From NCBI GenBank assembly GCA_964354215.1, contig CAYGYT010000034.1, positions 1-21,963 on the forward strand: a stretch of DNA of 21,963 bases, given 5' to 3'. The stretch comes from CAVRZR01 sp964354215. GTDB lineage: Bacteria > Actinomycetota > Coriobacteriia > Anaerosomatales > CAVRZR01. The position numbers and the translations under genes were made by a program. The notes beneath the pieces were generated by a model. It did not search any database and was not told the DNA's origin. It saw only the letters and a program-made list of their open reading frames with translations. Each line of letters opens with the position of its first letter. Positions within the stretch are counted from its first letter, which is position 1. This document shows, one piece after another, positions 1-7,257 of this stretch.

Positions 1-1
1 C

Positions 2-835
2 GAGCTCGTGAGCGAGTCGGGCGAGGCGTTCGCCTACTGGCGCTACGACGCCTTCGGCCAGCCCCTGCCGGGCAAGACGCGGGCCGTGACCGACGTCGAC
101 GCATCGGCCGCTGCTACCGTGGCCTCCGCCCTCGCGCTCCGCTACGCGAGCTACGTCTATGATGCGGAAAGCGAGCTCTACTGCGCGGGGCGCCGCTTCT
201 ACGACCCGAAGACGTGCCAGTTCCTCTCGGCCGACCCGCTGCGCTCCGACGGGGAGGAGAGCCTCTACCAGTACTGCGCCGGCGACCCGGTCGGTAACAC
301 CGACCCCTCGGGTCTCGTCCTCGACTCCGGCACCGGGAGGATGACGACGGTCAACATCATCGCTACCAACTACAGCAGGGCGAAGACCCCCGCAAAGAAG
401 GCCGCCGAGCTGGGGAAGTTGAGGCAGGCGATCAAGGTAGAGCAGAAGAAGGTGGTCGTAGCGAAGAAGGCCGCGGCGAAGTCCTCGACCGCCGCGGTCA
501 GGCCCAAGCCTGCAGCCAGGCCCGCGACACCCGCGAAGCCTGCGACGCCCGCGAAGCCGCCCGCCACGGCTTCCACGCCCGCGCCGAGCACCACGACCCC
601 GGCGACGACGTCAAGCCCGAGCAGCAAGGCTGGGAAGTCGAGTGGGTCGGGGTCAAGGAGGATCAACCCGAACAGTCTGCTCCCGACACGACCCTCACGT
701 GCCTCGCGCGCGATGCTTGCCGGGGGAATAGTGACCGACCTGTCTAGTGCAGGCGTGGCGGCAGCCGGTGCGGCGACGACACTTGCGGGATACCTTCCAG
801 GGGGGCAGCCGGTGCGATCGGTAACGGCGCGATAA
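2..835 (+). CDS. RHS repeat-associated core protein, C-terminal part (5' end outside window)
   Basis: The gene is open from the left edge; the GTG at 8 is internal, so only the 3' end is visible. The first ~100 codons hold the RHS core signature: YDAFG near the start, then YDAESELYCAGRRFYDP, FLSADPL, and a closing GDPVGNTDPSGL near nt 281-318. In RHS/YD-repeat proteins this core ends the sugar-binding shell, and what follows is a variable, often toxic, tail. Here the tail is a Lys/Ala-rich stretch, then a Pro/Thr/Ser-rich linker with a tandem ATPAKP repeat (524-559), then a Gly/Ala-rich hydrophobic segment. I see no nuclease, deaminase or ADP-ribosyltransferase motif. The frame stops at TAA 833-835, but the -1 frame looks like the natural continuation after a G6 run at 800-805. 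Core identity is firm; toxin activity is only inferred from family behaviour. Confidence 0.85.
   Translation, partial: ELVSESGEAFAYWRYDAFGQPLPGKTRAVTDVDASAAATVASALALRYASYVYDAESELYCAGRRFYDPKTCQFLSADPLRSDGEESLYQYCAGDPVGNTDPSGLVLDSGTGRMTTVNIIATNYSRAKTPAKKAAELGKLRQAIKVEQKKVVVAKKAAAKSSTAAVRPKPAARPATPAKPATPAKPPATASTPAPSTTTPATTSSPSSKAGKSSGSGSRRINPNSLLPTRPSRASRAMLAGGIVTDLSSAGVAAAGAATTLAGYLPGGQPVRSVTAR
524..559 (+). repeat. Two-copy 18-bp tandem repeat in RHS linker
   Basis: Two adjacent 18-bp units (524-541 and 542-559) differ at only two positions and each encodes ATPAKP in frame. They sit inside a Pro/Ala/Thr-rich linker between the RHS core and the hydrophobic C-terminal tail. Being a multiple of three, copy-number change here would only lengthen the linker. 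Confidence 0.75.
800..805 (+). other. Run of six G at probable frameshift in RHS tail
   Basis: A G6 homopolymer follows codon CCA of the RHS frame. Reading -1 after this run (or restoring a seventh G) replaces a short tail ending at TAA 833-835 with a longer Gly/Ala-rich hydrophobic sequence that runs to TAG 1036-1038, just before the next gene. It could be a sequencing error, a phase-variable tract, a programmed -1 slip or a real mutation; the sequence alone cannot separate these. Confidence 0.5.
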
Positions 836-1038
836 TCGTGGGACAGATGACGGGCGAGCTGGGCTTCGTATACTCGTATGTGCTACCGCGCCGTGCAAGA
901 GGCGCGATGACCGACGGAGATGTCCTCTGGGGTGTTGTTGGCGCTGTTCCGGGCGCCAGCTTGCCGATCAGCCTCACGATCCTCACGGCTGATGCGCTCG
1001 AGGCGCGCGGCGTGCGTACCCACGTCTTCGCGGACTAG
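802..1038 (+). other. Probable -1 frame continuation of the RHS C-terminal tail
   Basis: In the -1 frame, translation from the G6 run continues as GAAGAIGNGAIIVGQ and then TGELGFVYSYVLP, ending in TRTHVFAD-like polar residues (the last residues read GVRTHVFAD) at TAG 1036-1038. This joins smoothly to the hydrophobic AGGIVTDLSSAGVAAAG segment that precedes the run in the RHS frame. It has no ribosome binding site of its own near GTG 838, and it ends 14 bases before the next gene, as expected for the true end of the RHS gene. The combined tail would carry two or three hydrophobic segments, which could suit a membrane-acting effector, but no known toxin fold is recognised. The alternative is a small separate ORF from GTG 838, or non-coding sequence. 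Confidence 0.45.
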
Positions 1039-1052
1039 AAGGGGCGTCCACG

Positions 1053-1436
1053 ATGTTCAACGAGGCAGCCTTCATAGCAGCGAGCGCCGGTGTTGGGGTG
1101 TGCGTCTTGGCGATGGTCGTCTCAATGCTCGTCTGGTACTTCCGCGTGCTAGCCGGGAAGACCCCGTTGGCCAGAGCGGGCGTCACACGCATCGCAAACT
1201 GGACGGGATCGCTCGGGGCCCTAGCGTTGTCAGCCACGGTGCTCGTCGTCACCCGGCCGTGGGCTGGCGACGTATCGCTGTGGGGAGTCGCGGCCTTTCT
1301 AGTGATCGCCGTCGCAGTCCCTCTTGGCAGCACGCACGCAGAGGCGTGGCTGACCTTCTGGATGGCGCGGACGGCGGTTGCCAAGAGGGCGAACCTGCAT
1401 CCGGACGAGCCGTCCGCTAGACCCGGGAGCGAATGA
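1053..1436 (+). CDS. Small three-helix membrane protein; possible RHS immunity protein
   Basis: This is a 127-residue protein with three predicted membrane helices at about residues 7-30, 47-67 and 73-92, followed by a charged, polar C-terminus rich in Lys, Arg, Asp and Glu. ATG 1053 is preceded by AAGGGG at 1039-1044, a good ribosome binding site eight bases away. I recognise no family. Position is the main clue: it begins 14 bases after the apparent end of the RHS tail, where polymorphic toxin systems usually encode the cognate immunity protein. A membrane immunity protein would match a tail with hydrophobic, possibly pore-forming, segments. That role is inference. Codon choice is somewhat less GC-biased at third positions than in the leg genes, as is common in variable toxin/immunity regions. 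Confidence 0.7.
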   Translation: MFNEAAFIAASAGVGVCVLAMVVSMLVWYFRVLAGKTPLARAGVTRIANWTGSLGALALSATVLVVTRPWAGDVSLWGVAAFLVIAVAVPLGSTHAEAWLTFWMARTAVAKRANLHPDEPSARPGSE

Positions 1437-1724
1437 GGGGTTGAGAACTAGCGGAAACGCCCGCGGGTGCTCCTTTGCAGCGCGAGCCTCGCGACCCGAA
1501 TCAGGAAGCGGGGCCCGCGCGTTGTCAGTCGCGCACACGCCCCCAGAGTAAGACCCGACCGCGGCTTCCTCCTCGGCTAGCGCGGCGTGTCAGTTTACGC
1601 GTCGTTGACCCGCCCGCAGCGTGCGGCAGCCGAGTGCTAGGATTTCGCAGAGGCGCAGCCGCGCCGTCCGTGGGGCACGTTCAGGCCCCGAAGTCGCGAT
1701 GATCCGAGGGAGTGGCGTCTCAGC
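1437..1724. other. Intergenic region between RHS locus and polysaccharide cluster
   Basis: These 288 bases separate the RHS/small membrane protein pair from the flippase. I see no convincing gene, RNA or T-tailed terminator. Several GC-rich short inverted repeats (such as around 1508-1520) are what this base composition gives by chance. The only useful signal is an extended -10-like promoter element near 1635-1643. Confidence 0.5.
1635..1643 (+). promoter_or_regulatory. Extended -10 promoter candidate for flippase
   Basis: TGC followed by TAGGAT (1638-1643) forms an extended -10 element (TGn plus a TANNNT hexamer). A TTGACC at 1605-1610 is too far upstream (27-base spacer) to pair with it, and there is no -35 match at 17 bases. 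Transcription would begin near 1650, giving a leader of about 75 bases before the flippase. Confidence 0.35.
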
Positions 1725-3218
1725 GTGCTGCGCGAGATCAAGCGCGTCTTCAAGGACACCACCATCTACGGCCTGGGAAGCCTGCTGCCCAAGGCCGCCG
1801 GCATCATCCTCGTGCCGATCTACACGCGGTTCCTGCTCCCCTCCGACTACGGCATCATGTCCCTCGCGTCGCTCATCACGTCGATGGTCGCCGCCGCACT
1901 CATCCTCGGCCAGAACGGTTCGCTCACGCTCTACATGCGCTCGTCTCAAAAGGAGCACGCCGCCGAGGACATCCGTCAGCTGCTCTTCAGCGTCACCGTC
2001 TTCATACTCGCGTTCGGGGTTGTGGCGACCGGAGTCCTGTTCGCCTTCGGGCCGCAACTCACAGCGCGCCTCTTCAGATCCGACCAGCTGACGTTCTATC
2101 CCTACGTCGCGATCGCGCTCGTCACGGCGCTCCTCGGCATTCCGTTCGCCCTCCAACAGGCCGTGAATCGCGCGCGCGGGCAGGCGAGGGTGCACACCTT
2201 CTTCCAGCTCTCGAGCTTCATCATCAACACGACGTTCACCATCGTCTTTGTTGTCGCGCTGCGTCAGGGCGCGTTCGGCAGTCTTAAGGGCACCTTCGCG
2301 GCGGCAGCCATCCTCGCGCCGGTCGCGCTCTTCTTGCTCGCTCGGCAGATGAGCCCGCACTTCTCCTGGCCGTGGCTCAAGCGCTCGCTCCTCTTCGGCC
2401 TGCCGCTCGTTCCGCACTACTTCGCGGGTTGGATCCTCACGTTCGCCGACCGGACGATCCTCGCCCGGTACGGGACGCTCAGAGATGTGGGCCTGTACTC
2501 GCTCGCGTACAACATCGCGATGGTCATGAACCTGGTCTCCCTCTCGATCAACCAGGCGTGGGGGCCCATCTACTACGACCTCGCCTCAACCGACGACGGC
2601 CGGGCGAAGCTGCCGAGGCTCACGACTGTGTACGCGGTCGTCGTCGTGTTCGCGGGGTTGGCGTACATGCTCTTCGCGCGTGAGGTGCTCCTGCTTCTCG
2701 CGACCCCGCGCTTCTGGGCAGCCGCGGGAATCGTGCCGATCGTGGTAGCGGGCTACGTGGGCTTCGCCCTCTACAGCGTGCTCTCGACCGGCATCTTCTA
2801 TGCGCAGAAGACCCGCTACATCCCGCTCATCTCGGCGATCGCGGCGGCGGTGAACATCGGGCTCAACATCTGGCTCATCCCGAAGTACGGGATGTGGGCG
2901 GCGGCGTGGAACACGTTCATCGCCTACGCGCTCATGGCCGCCATCGCACGCTATCTGTCCGGGCAGCTGTTCCCGAAGAGCTTCGAGGATGGGCGCCTGC
3001 TTCGGCTGGTCGCCGTCTTCTTCGTCGCGTTCGCCATCGACCTCGGAGTTGCCAAACTGGCGCTCGGCATTGTCCCGTCGATCGCCATCAAGTTGGTCGT
3101 GTTCGCCATGGCCGCCGGAGCAGTGATCGCGCTTCGCGTCATCACGCCCGACGAGGTCCGGGCCCTCGTCAAGAGACTCACGTCGCGCCGCCGTGGGCAA
3201 AGCGTCACAGGAGCGTAG
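1725..3218 (+). CDS. wzx: Wzx-type lipid-linked oligosaccharide flippase
   Basis: A 497-residue, very hydrophobic protein with roughly 12-14 membrane helices, the usual size of polysaccharide-export flippases of the MOP superfamily (RfbX/Wzx/MurJ-like). The N-terminus is typical: an amphipathic KRVFKDTTIYGLGSLLPK segment leads into helix 1, followed by PIYTRFLLPSDYGIMSL, the family's conserved first loop. A short Arg/Lys-rich tail ends the protein. The likely job is to move an undecaprenyl-linked repeat unit across the membrane for outside assembly. GTG 1725 is chosen because it opens the conserved N-terminus; a GAGGGAG sits at 1706-1712, somewhat distant. It lies just upstream of the legionaminate genes, and a chain-length protein and ligase lie downstream, which supports a Wzx/Wzy-type pathway. 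Family is secure; the substrate is inferred. Confidence 0.9.
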   Translation: MLREIKRVFKDTTIYGLGSLLPKAAGIILVPIYTRFLLPSDYGIMSLASLITSMVAAALILGQNGSLTLYMRSSQKEHAAEDIRQLLFSVTVFILAFGVVATGVLFAFGPQLTARLFRSDQLTFYPYVAIALVTALLGIPFALQQAVNRARGQARVHTFFQLSSFIINTTFTIVFVVALRQGAFGSLKGTFAAAAILAPVALFLLARQMSPHFSWPWLKRSLLFGLPLVPHYFAGWILTFADRTILARYGTLRDVGLYSLAYNIAMVMNLVSLSINQAWGPIYYDLASTDDGRAKLPRLTTVYAVVVVFAGLAYMLFAREVLLLLATPRFWAAAGIVPIVVAGYVGFALYSVLSTGIFYAQKTRYIPLISAIAAAVNIGLNIWLIPKYGMWAAAWNTFIAYALMAAIARYLSGQLFPKSFEDGRLLRLVAVFFVAFAIDLGVAKLALGIVPSIAIKLVVFAMAAGAVIALRVITPDEVRALVKRLTSRRRGQSVTGA

Positions 3219-3228
3219 CTCCTTGGGA

Positions 3229-3258
3229 TTGGTCGCCCTTCTCGGCGACCTCTAGAAT
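3229..3258 (+). promoter_or_regulatory. Candidate promoter for the leg operon
   Basis: A TAGAAT -10 hexamer (3253-3258, one mismatch to consensus) lies 18 bases from a weak TTGGTC -35 (3229-3234). Transcription would start near 3265, giving about a 55-base leader before GTG 3321. The spacer holds the hairpin at 3231-3250, which would place any operator directly between the two elements. This is one of the few A/T-rich spots in the region. Confidence 0.45.
3231..3250 (+). promoter_or_regulatory. Perfect hairpin upstream of legB
   Basis: GGTCGCC (3231-3237) and GGCGACC (3244-3250) form a perfect 7-bp stem with a 6-base loop. It lies just after the flippase stop and between the candidate -35 and -10 of the legB promoter. 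With no T-run after it, it is a poor intrinsic terminator; an operator or a weak transcription-pausing hairpin is as likely. Confidence 0.45.
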
Positions 3259-3320
3259 GAGACGGGATACGCGAAGCCGGGGCTGGTGCGCCGCGTCTCG
3301 TTCGCGCGGGAGGGGAGTCA

Positions 3321-4319
3321 GTGGATCTCACAGGCAAGAACGTCCTCGTGACGGGATCGGACGGGTTCATCGGGAGCCACCTCGTCGAGGCGCTCCTCGA
3401 TACCGGCTGCAACGTGCGTGCATTCGTCTACTACAACTCGTTCAACTCGTGGGGCTGGCTCGACACGCTGGGTGCCGAGACGCGTGCCGCGCTCGACGTG
3501 TTCGCGGGCGACGTGCGCGACCCCAATGGCGTTCGTGAAGCGTGCAAGGGCATCGACGTCGTCTTTCACCTCGCCGCGCTGATCGGGATACCGTTCTCCT
3601 ACCACTCGCCCGATTCCTACGTGGACACGAACGTGAAGGGCACACTCAACGTGCTTCAGGCGGTTCGAGACTCCCAGATCGAACGCGTCGTCGTCACCTC
3701 CACCTCCGAGGTCTACGGCACCGCGCGCTACGTACCGATCGACGAGGCGCACCCGCTCCAAGGCCAGTCGCCGTACTCGGCGAGCAAGATCGGCGCGGAC
3801 AAGATGGCCGAGTCGTTCTACCGCTCGTTCGGCACCCCGGTCGTGACCGCCCGTCCGTTCAACACATACGGACCGCGCCAATCCGCGCGCGCCGTTGTTC
3901 CGACCATCGCAACGCAGCTGCTCTCCGGAAACACCCGTATCGAGCTCGGCGCGCTCGCGCCCACACGCGACCTCACCTACGTGACCGACACCGCGGCAGG
4001 CTTCGTCGCTCTTGCGTCGTGCGACGCGGCGGTCGGCCGCGAGGTGAACATGGGCAACGGACACGAGATTTCGGTAGGTGACCTCGCTGCGCTCATCGCA
4101 GAAGTCGTCGGTACCGAGATCGAGATCGTCTCATCCGAGGAGCGTCTGCGCCCCGAGAAGAGCGAGGTCGAGCGGCTGCTCGCCGACACGACGCTCATGC
4201 GCGAACTCACCGGCTGGGAACCCGAGGTGACGCTGCGCGAAGGCTTGTCCCGGGCTGTCGAGTGGTTCTCGAATGCGGAGAACCTGAGCCACTACAAGAC
4301 GGACCTCTACAATGTCTGA
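3321..4319 (+). CDS. legB: LegB-type NAD-dependent sugar-nucleotide 4,6-dehydratase
   Basis: A 332-residue extended short-chain dehydrogenase/reductase. The N-terminus has the NAD-binding loop GSDGFIGSH. The catalytic YSASK has Tyr152 and Lys156, and the Ser/Thr-rich active-site strand is TSTSEVYG (residues 126-133). In the legionaminate pathway LegB oxidises and dehydrates a nucleotide-linked GlcNAc (GDP-linked in Campylobacter) to the 4-keto-6-deoxy sugar. The sequence pattern and the neighbours (LegC and the rest) support LegB over RmlB or galactose epimerase. RmlB-type dehydratases carry Thr-Asp-Glu at the active site; here it is Thr128-Ser129-Glu130, which I believe is a LegB-family feature but could not check. 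GTG 3321 follows GGGAGGGGAG, a strong ribosome binding site. Its last bases overlap legC by eight. Confidence 0.88.
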   Translation: MDLTGKNVLVTGSDGFIGSHLVEALLDTGCNVRAFVYYNSFNSWGWLDTLGAETRAALDVFAGDVRDPNGVREACKGIDVVFHLAALIGIPFSYHSPDSYVDTNVKGTLNVLQAVRDSQIERVVVTSTSEVYGTARYVPIDEAHPLQGQSPYSASKIGADKMAESFYRSFGTPVVTARPFNTYGPRQSARAVVPTIATQLLSGNTRIELGALAPTRDLTYVTDTAAGFVALASCDAAVGREVNMGNGHEISVGDLAALIAEVVGTEIEIVSSEERLRPEKSEVERLLADTTLMRELTGWEPEVTLREGLSRAVEWFSNAENLSHYKTDLYNV

Positions 4320-5529
4320 CGCCTCCATTCCGGCGCCCACCTCGGCTCGATTGGGCGCTCTGCCCTCGATCCCGCTTTCGGTCCCGGTCCTTACCGGATG
4401 CGAGATGAGCTACGTCGCCGAGGCCGTCGGCAGCGGCTGGCTTTCGACCGGTGGCCCATTCATCACGCGCTTCGAGGACGCTGTCCGCGAGATCACCGGC
4501 GCGAAGCACGCGGTCGCGTGCGTGAACGGAACCGCCGCCCTGCACGTCGCGCTCCGCCTCGCGGGCGTACGCGCGGGCGACGCGGTGCTCGTGCCCACCC
4601 TCACCTTCATCGCGACGGTGAATCCCATCGCCTACCTGGGCGCGCATCCTTTCTTCGTCGGTTGTGACGACTACATGAACATGGCGCCCGAGCTGGTCGC
4701 GGCCTTTCTCGCCGAGGAGTGCGTTTCCGAAGACGGGACGGTTGTCGAACGCTCGACCGGGCGGCGAGTGGCGGCGATCTTGCCCGTCCACGTGTTTGGG
4801 AATCCTTGCCAGCTGGAGGCGCTGCTCGCGATCGCGCAGCAGTACGGGCTGCCGGTCATCGAGGACGCTGCCGAGAGCCTCGGCTCGTCGTGGGCCGACG
4901 GCTCACTGGCCGGGAGACACACAGGCACCGCCGGTCTCGCGGGCGCCCTCTCGTTCAACGCGAACAAGATCGTGACATCCGGCGGCGGCGGCATGATCCT
5001 CACCCAAGACGACGCCTTCGCCGAGCAGGCTCGCTACCTCACAACGACAGCGAAGGACGATGACGTGCGGTTCGTGCACGATGACGTGGGCTACAACTAT
5101 CGTCTGACGAACACGGCGGCTGCCGTGGGTCTCGCGCAAATCGAGACACTCGCCGAGCGCGTCGAGGTCAAACGGGCGAACCATGCGCGCTATGCCGAAG
5201 GGCTCGCGGGCATCTCAGGGGTTTCGCTCCTAGGAATCCCGCCGGGCACGAGGCCGAACTACTGGTTCTACTCGCTTCTCGTCGAACCGTCCGAGTACGG
5301 GCACGACCGCGAGTGGCTGCTGGCGGCACTTCAGGCCGAGGGCGTCCAGACCCGGCCGGTCTGGCATCTGAATCACATGCAGCGACCGTACCGACACGAG
5401 CGCGCGTACCGTGTCGAGCGCGCCGAGTGGTTCTGGGAGCGAGTCTTGAACCTGCCATGCAGCACGGACCTCGCCGCGGCGGACATCGAGCGTGTCGTCG
5501 GCCTCATCCGCGAGCGCGGAGGTGCCTAG
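4312..5529 (+). CDS. legC: LegC family PLP-dependent aminotransferase
   Basis: A 405-residue DegT/DnrJ/EryC1-type (fold type I) aminotransferase. It would transfer an amino group from glutamate to C4 of the LegB 4-keto product, using pyridoxal phosphate. Visible markers are the opening LSVPVLTGCEMSYVAEAV and GWLSTGGPFITRFE, the NGTAALHVAL loop, Asp185 in VIEDAAESLG (binds the pyridine nitrogen), and the Schiff-base Lys219 in SFNANKIVTSGGGG. The C-terminal small domain carries RPVWHLNHMQRPY, usual for sugar aminotransferases. Length is typical of the LegC subgroup. ATG 4312 overlaps the legB stop, so the two are likely translationally coupled. The neighbours decide the substrate; other 4-amino sugars would be possible from the protein alone. 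Confidence 0.9.
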   Translation: MSDASIPAPTSARLGALPSIPLSVPVLTGCEMSYVAEAVGSGWLSTGGPFITRFEDAVREITGAKHAVACVNGTAALHVALRLAGVRAGDAVLVPTLTFIATVNPIAYLGAHPFFVGCDDYMNMAPELVAAFLAEECVSEDGTVVERSTGRRVAAILPVHVFGNPCQLEALLAIAQQYGLPVIEDAAESLGSSWADGSLAGRHTGTAGLAGALSFNANKIVTSGGGGMILTQDDAFAEQARYLTTTAKDDDVRFVHDDVGYNYRLTNTAAAVGLAQIETLAERVEVKRANHARYAEGLAGISGVSLLGIPPGTRPNYWFYSLLVEPSEYGHDREWLLAALQAEGVQTRPVWHLNHMQRPYRHERAYRVERAEWFWERVLNLPCSTDLAAADIERVVGLIRERGGA

Positions 5530-6603
5530 GTGAGCGAGCATTACGAGCGCGTGGAGAAGACGTTCGTCACGCCCGACATGACGATCGGTCAAGCGCTGAG
5601 GACCATGAGCGAGTCGGCGGCGCGCATCGTGTTCGTCGTTGACCCGTCCCGGGTGCTTCTGGGCGTCATGACCGACGGCGACGTGCGCCGCTGGATCATC
5701 GACGGGCGCAGTCTCGACGAACCAGTATCGGCAGCCATGAATGCGGCCCCACTCACGTTGCCAGCGGGCTCGCCGCTTGAAGATGCCCAAGCGCTGATGA
5801 TCAGCCGCCACGTCGAGTGCGTCCCGCTCGTCGACGCGGCCGGTACCGTCGTTGGCGCGGTGTGGTGGCTCGACTTGTTCGGGGCGCCGCACGTTGAGCA
5901 CGAGCGTCTCGGGCTGCCGGTCGTGATCATGGCCGGCGGGCAGGGGACGCGCCTCGCGCCGCTCACCACGATCCTGCCCAAGCCGCTCATGCCGGTGGGG
6001 GACAAGACGATCCTCGAGCTCATCATGGAGCGCTTCACCGAGTACGGGTGCGAACCGTTCTACCTTTCGGTCAACTACAAAGCGAACCTCATACGCGCCT
6101 ACGTCGCGGACCTCGATCTTGCGTACGCGGTCGACTACGTCGAGGAATCGCGTCCGCTCGGCACGGCTGGCAGTCTCAGCCTGCTCAGAGAGCAGCTCGG
6201 CACGACGTTCTTCCTCACAAACTGCGATATCGCCGTGGACGCCGACTACGCCGACATCGTCGACTTCCACCGTTCGCGGTCGAATCGCATCACCTTGGTC
6301 GCGTCGGCGAAGCACCTCACGGTTCCCTATGGGGTGTGCGAGATCGCCGAAGGGGGCGCGCTTGTCGGCATGCGCGAGAAGCCGGAGTTCGACTTCCTCG
6401 TCAGCACAGGGTTCTACATAGTCGAGCCCTCCGTGCTCGGCGATATCGAAGATGACGCGTTCTCGCATATGACCGACGTCATCAATCGCTACCTGGAGCG
6501 GGGAGAGAAGGTGGGCGTCTATCCGGTGCCCGAGCATTCGTGGATCGACATCGGAGAAGTCGAGGCGCTGAAAGACACGCTCCAGCGTTTCGGTGTTGGG
6601 TAG
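5530..6603 (+). CDS. ptmE: PtmE-like CBS-domain sugar-1-phosphate nucleotidyltransferase
   Basis: A 357-residue fusion. Residues 1-120 form a CBS pair, with the first repeat ending in VMTDGDVRRW (47-55). The nucleotidyltransferase domain starts at VVIMAGGQGTRLAPL (signature GGxGTR at 136-141, Lys151 in LPKPLMPVG), with a metal-binding Asp233 in FFLTNCDI. PtmE of Campylobacter has the same architecture and makes GDP-glucosamine from GTP and glucosamine-1-phosphate, the entry point of the GDP-based legionaminate route. This gene's place in the leg run supports that function. The CBS pair may let nucleotides or energy state tune activity (inference). GTG 5530 follows the legC TAG with no gap. 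Alternatives are other NTP-hexose-1-phosphate transferases with CBS domains. Confidence 0.8.
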   Translation: MSEHYERVEKTFVTPDMTIGQALRTMSESAARIVFVVDPSRVLLGVMTDGDVRRWIIDGRSLDEPVSAAMNAAPLTLPAGSPLEDAQALMISRHVECVPLVDAAGTVVGAVWWLDLFGAPHVEHERLGLPVVIMAGGQGTRLAPLTTILPKPLMPVGDKTILELIMERFTEYGCEPFYLSVNYKANLIRAYVADLDLAYAVDYVEESRPLGTAGSLSLLREQLGTTFFLTNCDIAVDADYADIVDFHRSRSNRITLVASAKHLTVPYGVCEIAEGGALVGMREKPEFDFLVSTGFYIVEPSVLGDIEDDAFSHMTDVINRYLERGEKVGVYPVPEHSWIDIGEVEALKDTLQRFGVG

Positions 6604-6612
6604 GGAGCGCAC

Positions 6613-7257
6613 GTGGAGGACATTCTCGTCATAGGAGCGGGCGGACACGCGAAGGTCGTGATCGACACGCTCCTGCTCCTCGATCGGTATCGCGTTGTGG
6701 GAATCATCGGCATCGCCGATGAGGTAGGAGGCGAGCTCCTGGGCGTGCCTATCCTCGGCACCGAAGAGGAACTTCCGCGGCTGCGCAGACAGGGTGTCGT
6801 GGGTGCAGTTGTCGGCATCGGCTCGGTGGGTGACCCATCGGGCCGCATTGCCGCGGCGCGGTTGGCGCGCGAGGCAGGGTTCGCGCTGCCGGCGGTCGTG
6901 CACCCCTCGGCGTCGGTGTCATCCAACGCGACGCTCGCCGACGGCGCCTTCGTGGCCGCGGGCGCGATCGTCGGTGTGGGATCTCGCGTCGGCACGTGCG
7001 CTATCGTGAACTCGGGAGCGATCGTCGATCACGACTGCGTGGTCGGCGACTTCGCGCACATCTCGCCGGGCGCCGCTCTCAGCGGCGGCGTGAGCGTGGG
7101 CGATCGGACGCACGTCGGGACGGGCAGCTCCGTCGTGCAGTACGTCTCCATCGGTGCCGACGTTCTGCTCGGAGCGGGCTCGGTGGTTGTCGAAGACATC
7201 GAGGACGGCGTGGTCGCCTACGGCACTCCGGCTCGCGGTGTCAGGGATCGCAGCTAG
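6613..7257 (+). CDS. legH: LegH/NeuD/PglD-like sugar N-acetyltransferase
   Basis: A 214-residue protein of the NeuD/PglD/WeeI family. Residues 1-90 form the N-terminal Rossmann-like domain that opens with LVIGAGGHAKVV. From about residue 95 it becomes a left-handed beta helix of hexapeptide repeats (for example VGDFAHISPGAALSGGVSVG). His140 and His149 in DHDCVVGDFAHI match the catalytic histidine region of PglD. The expected reaction is acetyl-CoA-dependent acetylation of the 4-amino group made by LegC. GTG 6613 is preceded by GGGAGCG just after the ptmE stop. Its TAG overlaps the start of legI by one base. The assignment to LegH rather than PglD or an O-acetyltransferase depends on its position. 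Confidence 0.85.
   Translation: MEDILVIGAGGHAKVVIDTLLLLDRYRVVGIIGIADEVGGELLGVPILGTEEELPRLRRQGVVGAVVGIGSVGDPSGRIAAARLAREAGFALPAVVHPSASVSSNATLADGAFVAAGAIVGVGSRVGTCAIVNSGAIVDHDCVVGDFAHISPGAALSGGVSVGDRTHVGTGSSVVQYVSIGADVLLGAGSVVVEDIEDGVVAYGTPARGVRDRS

Noticed and set aside
838..1038. Independent 66-codon gene from GTG 838
   Set aside because: It has no ribosome binding site, and it reads more naturally as the -1 frame continuation of the RHS tail.
1500..1525. Rho-independent terminator in the RHS-flippase gap
   Set aside because: The inverted repeats there are short and GC-only, with no following T-run.
1590..2417. Minus-strand open frame of 275 codons opposite the flippase
   Set aside because: It lies mainly over the flippase coding region, is highly charged and repetitive (Glu/Arg), and has no family signature; it is the mirror of the hydrophobic gene.
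5230..6903. Long minus-strand open frame (557 codons) across legC, ptmE and legH
   Set aside because: It is antisense to three well-recognised enzymes, has no recognisable domain and is rich in His, Arg and Asp, as expected for a high-GC shadow frame.
6996..7256. Longer legI from an upstream in-frame start
   Set aside because: That reading would run through the 3' end of legH in another frame and add Arg-rich sequence with no homology to NeuB enzymes; GTG 7257 opens the conserved N-terminus.
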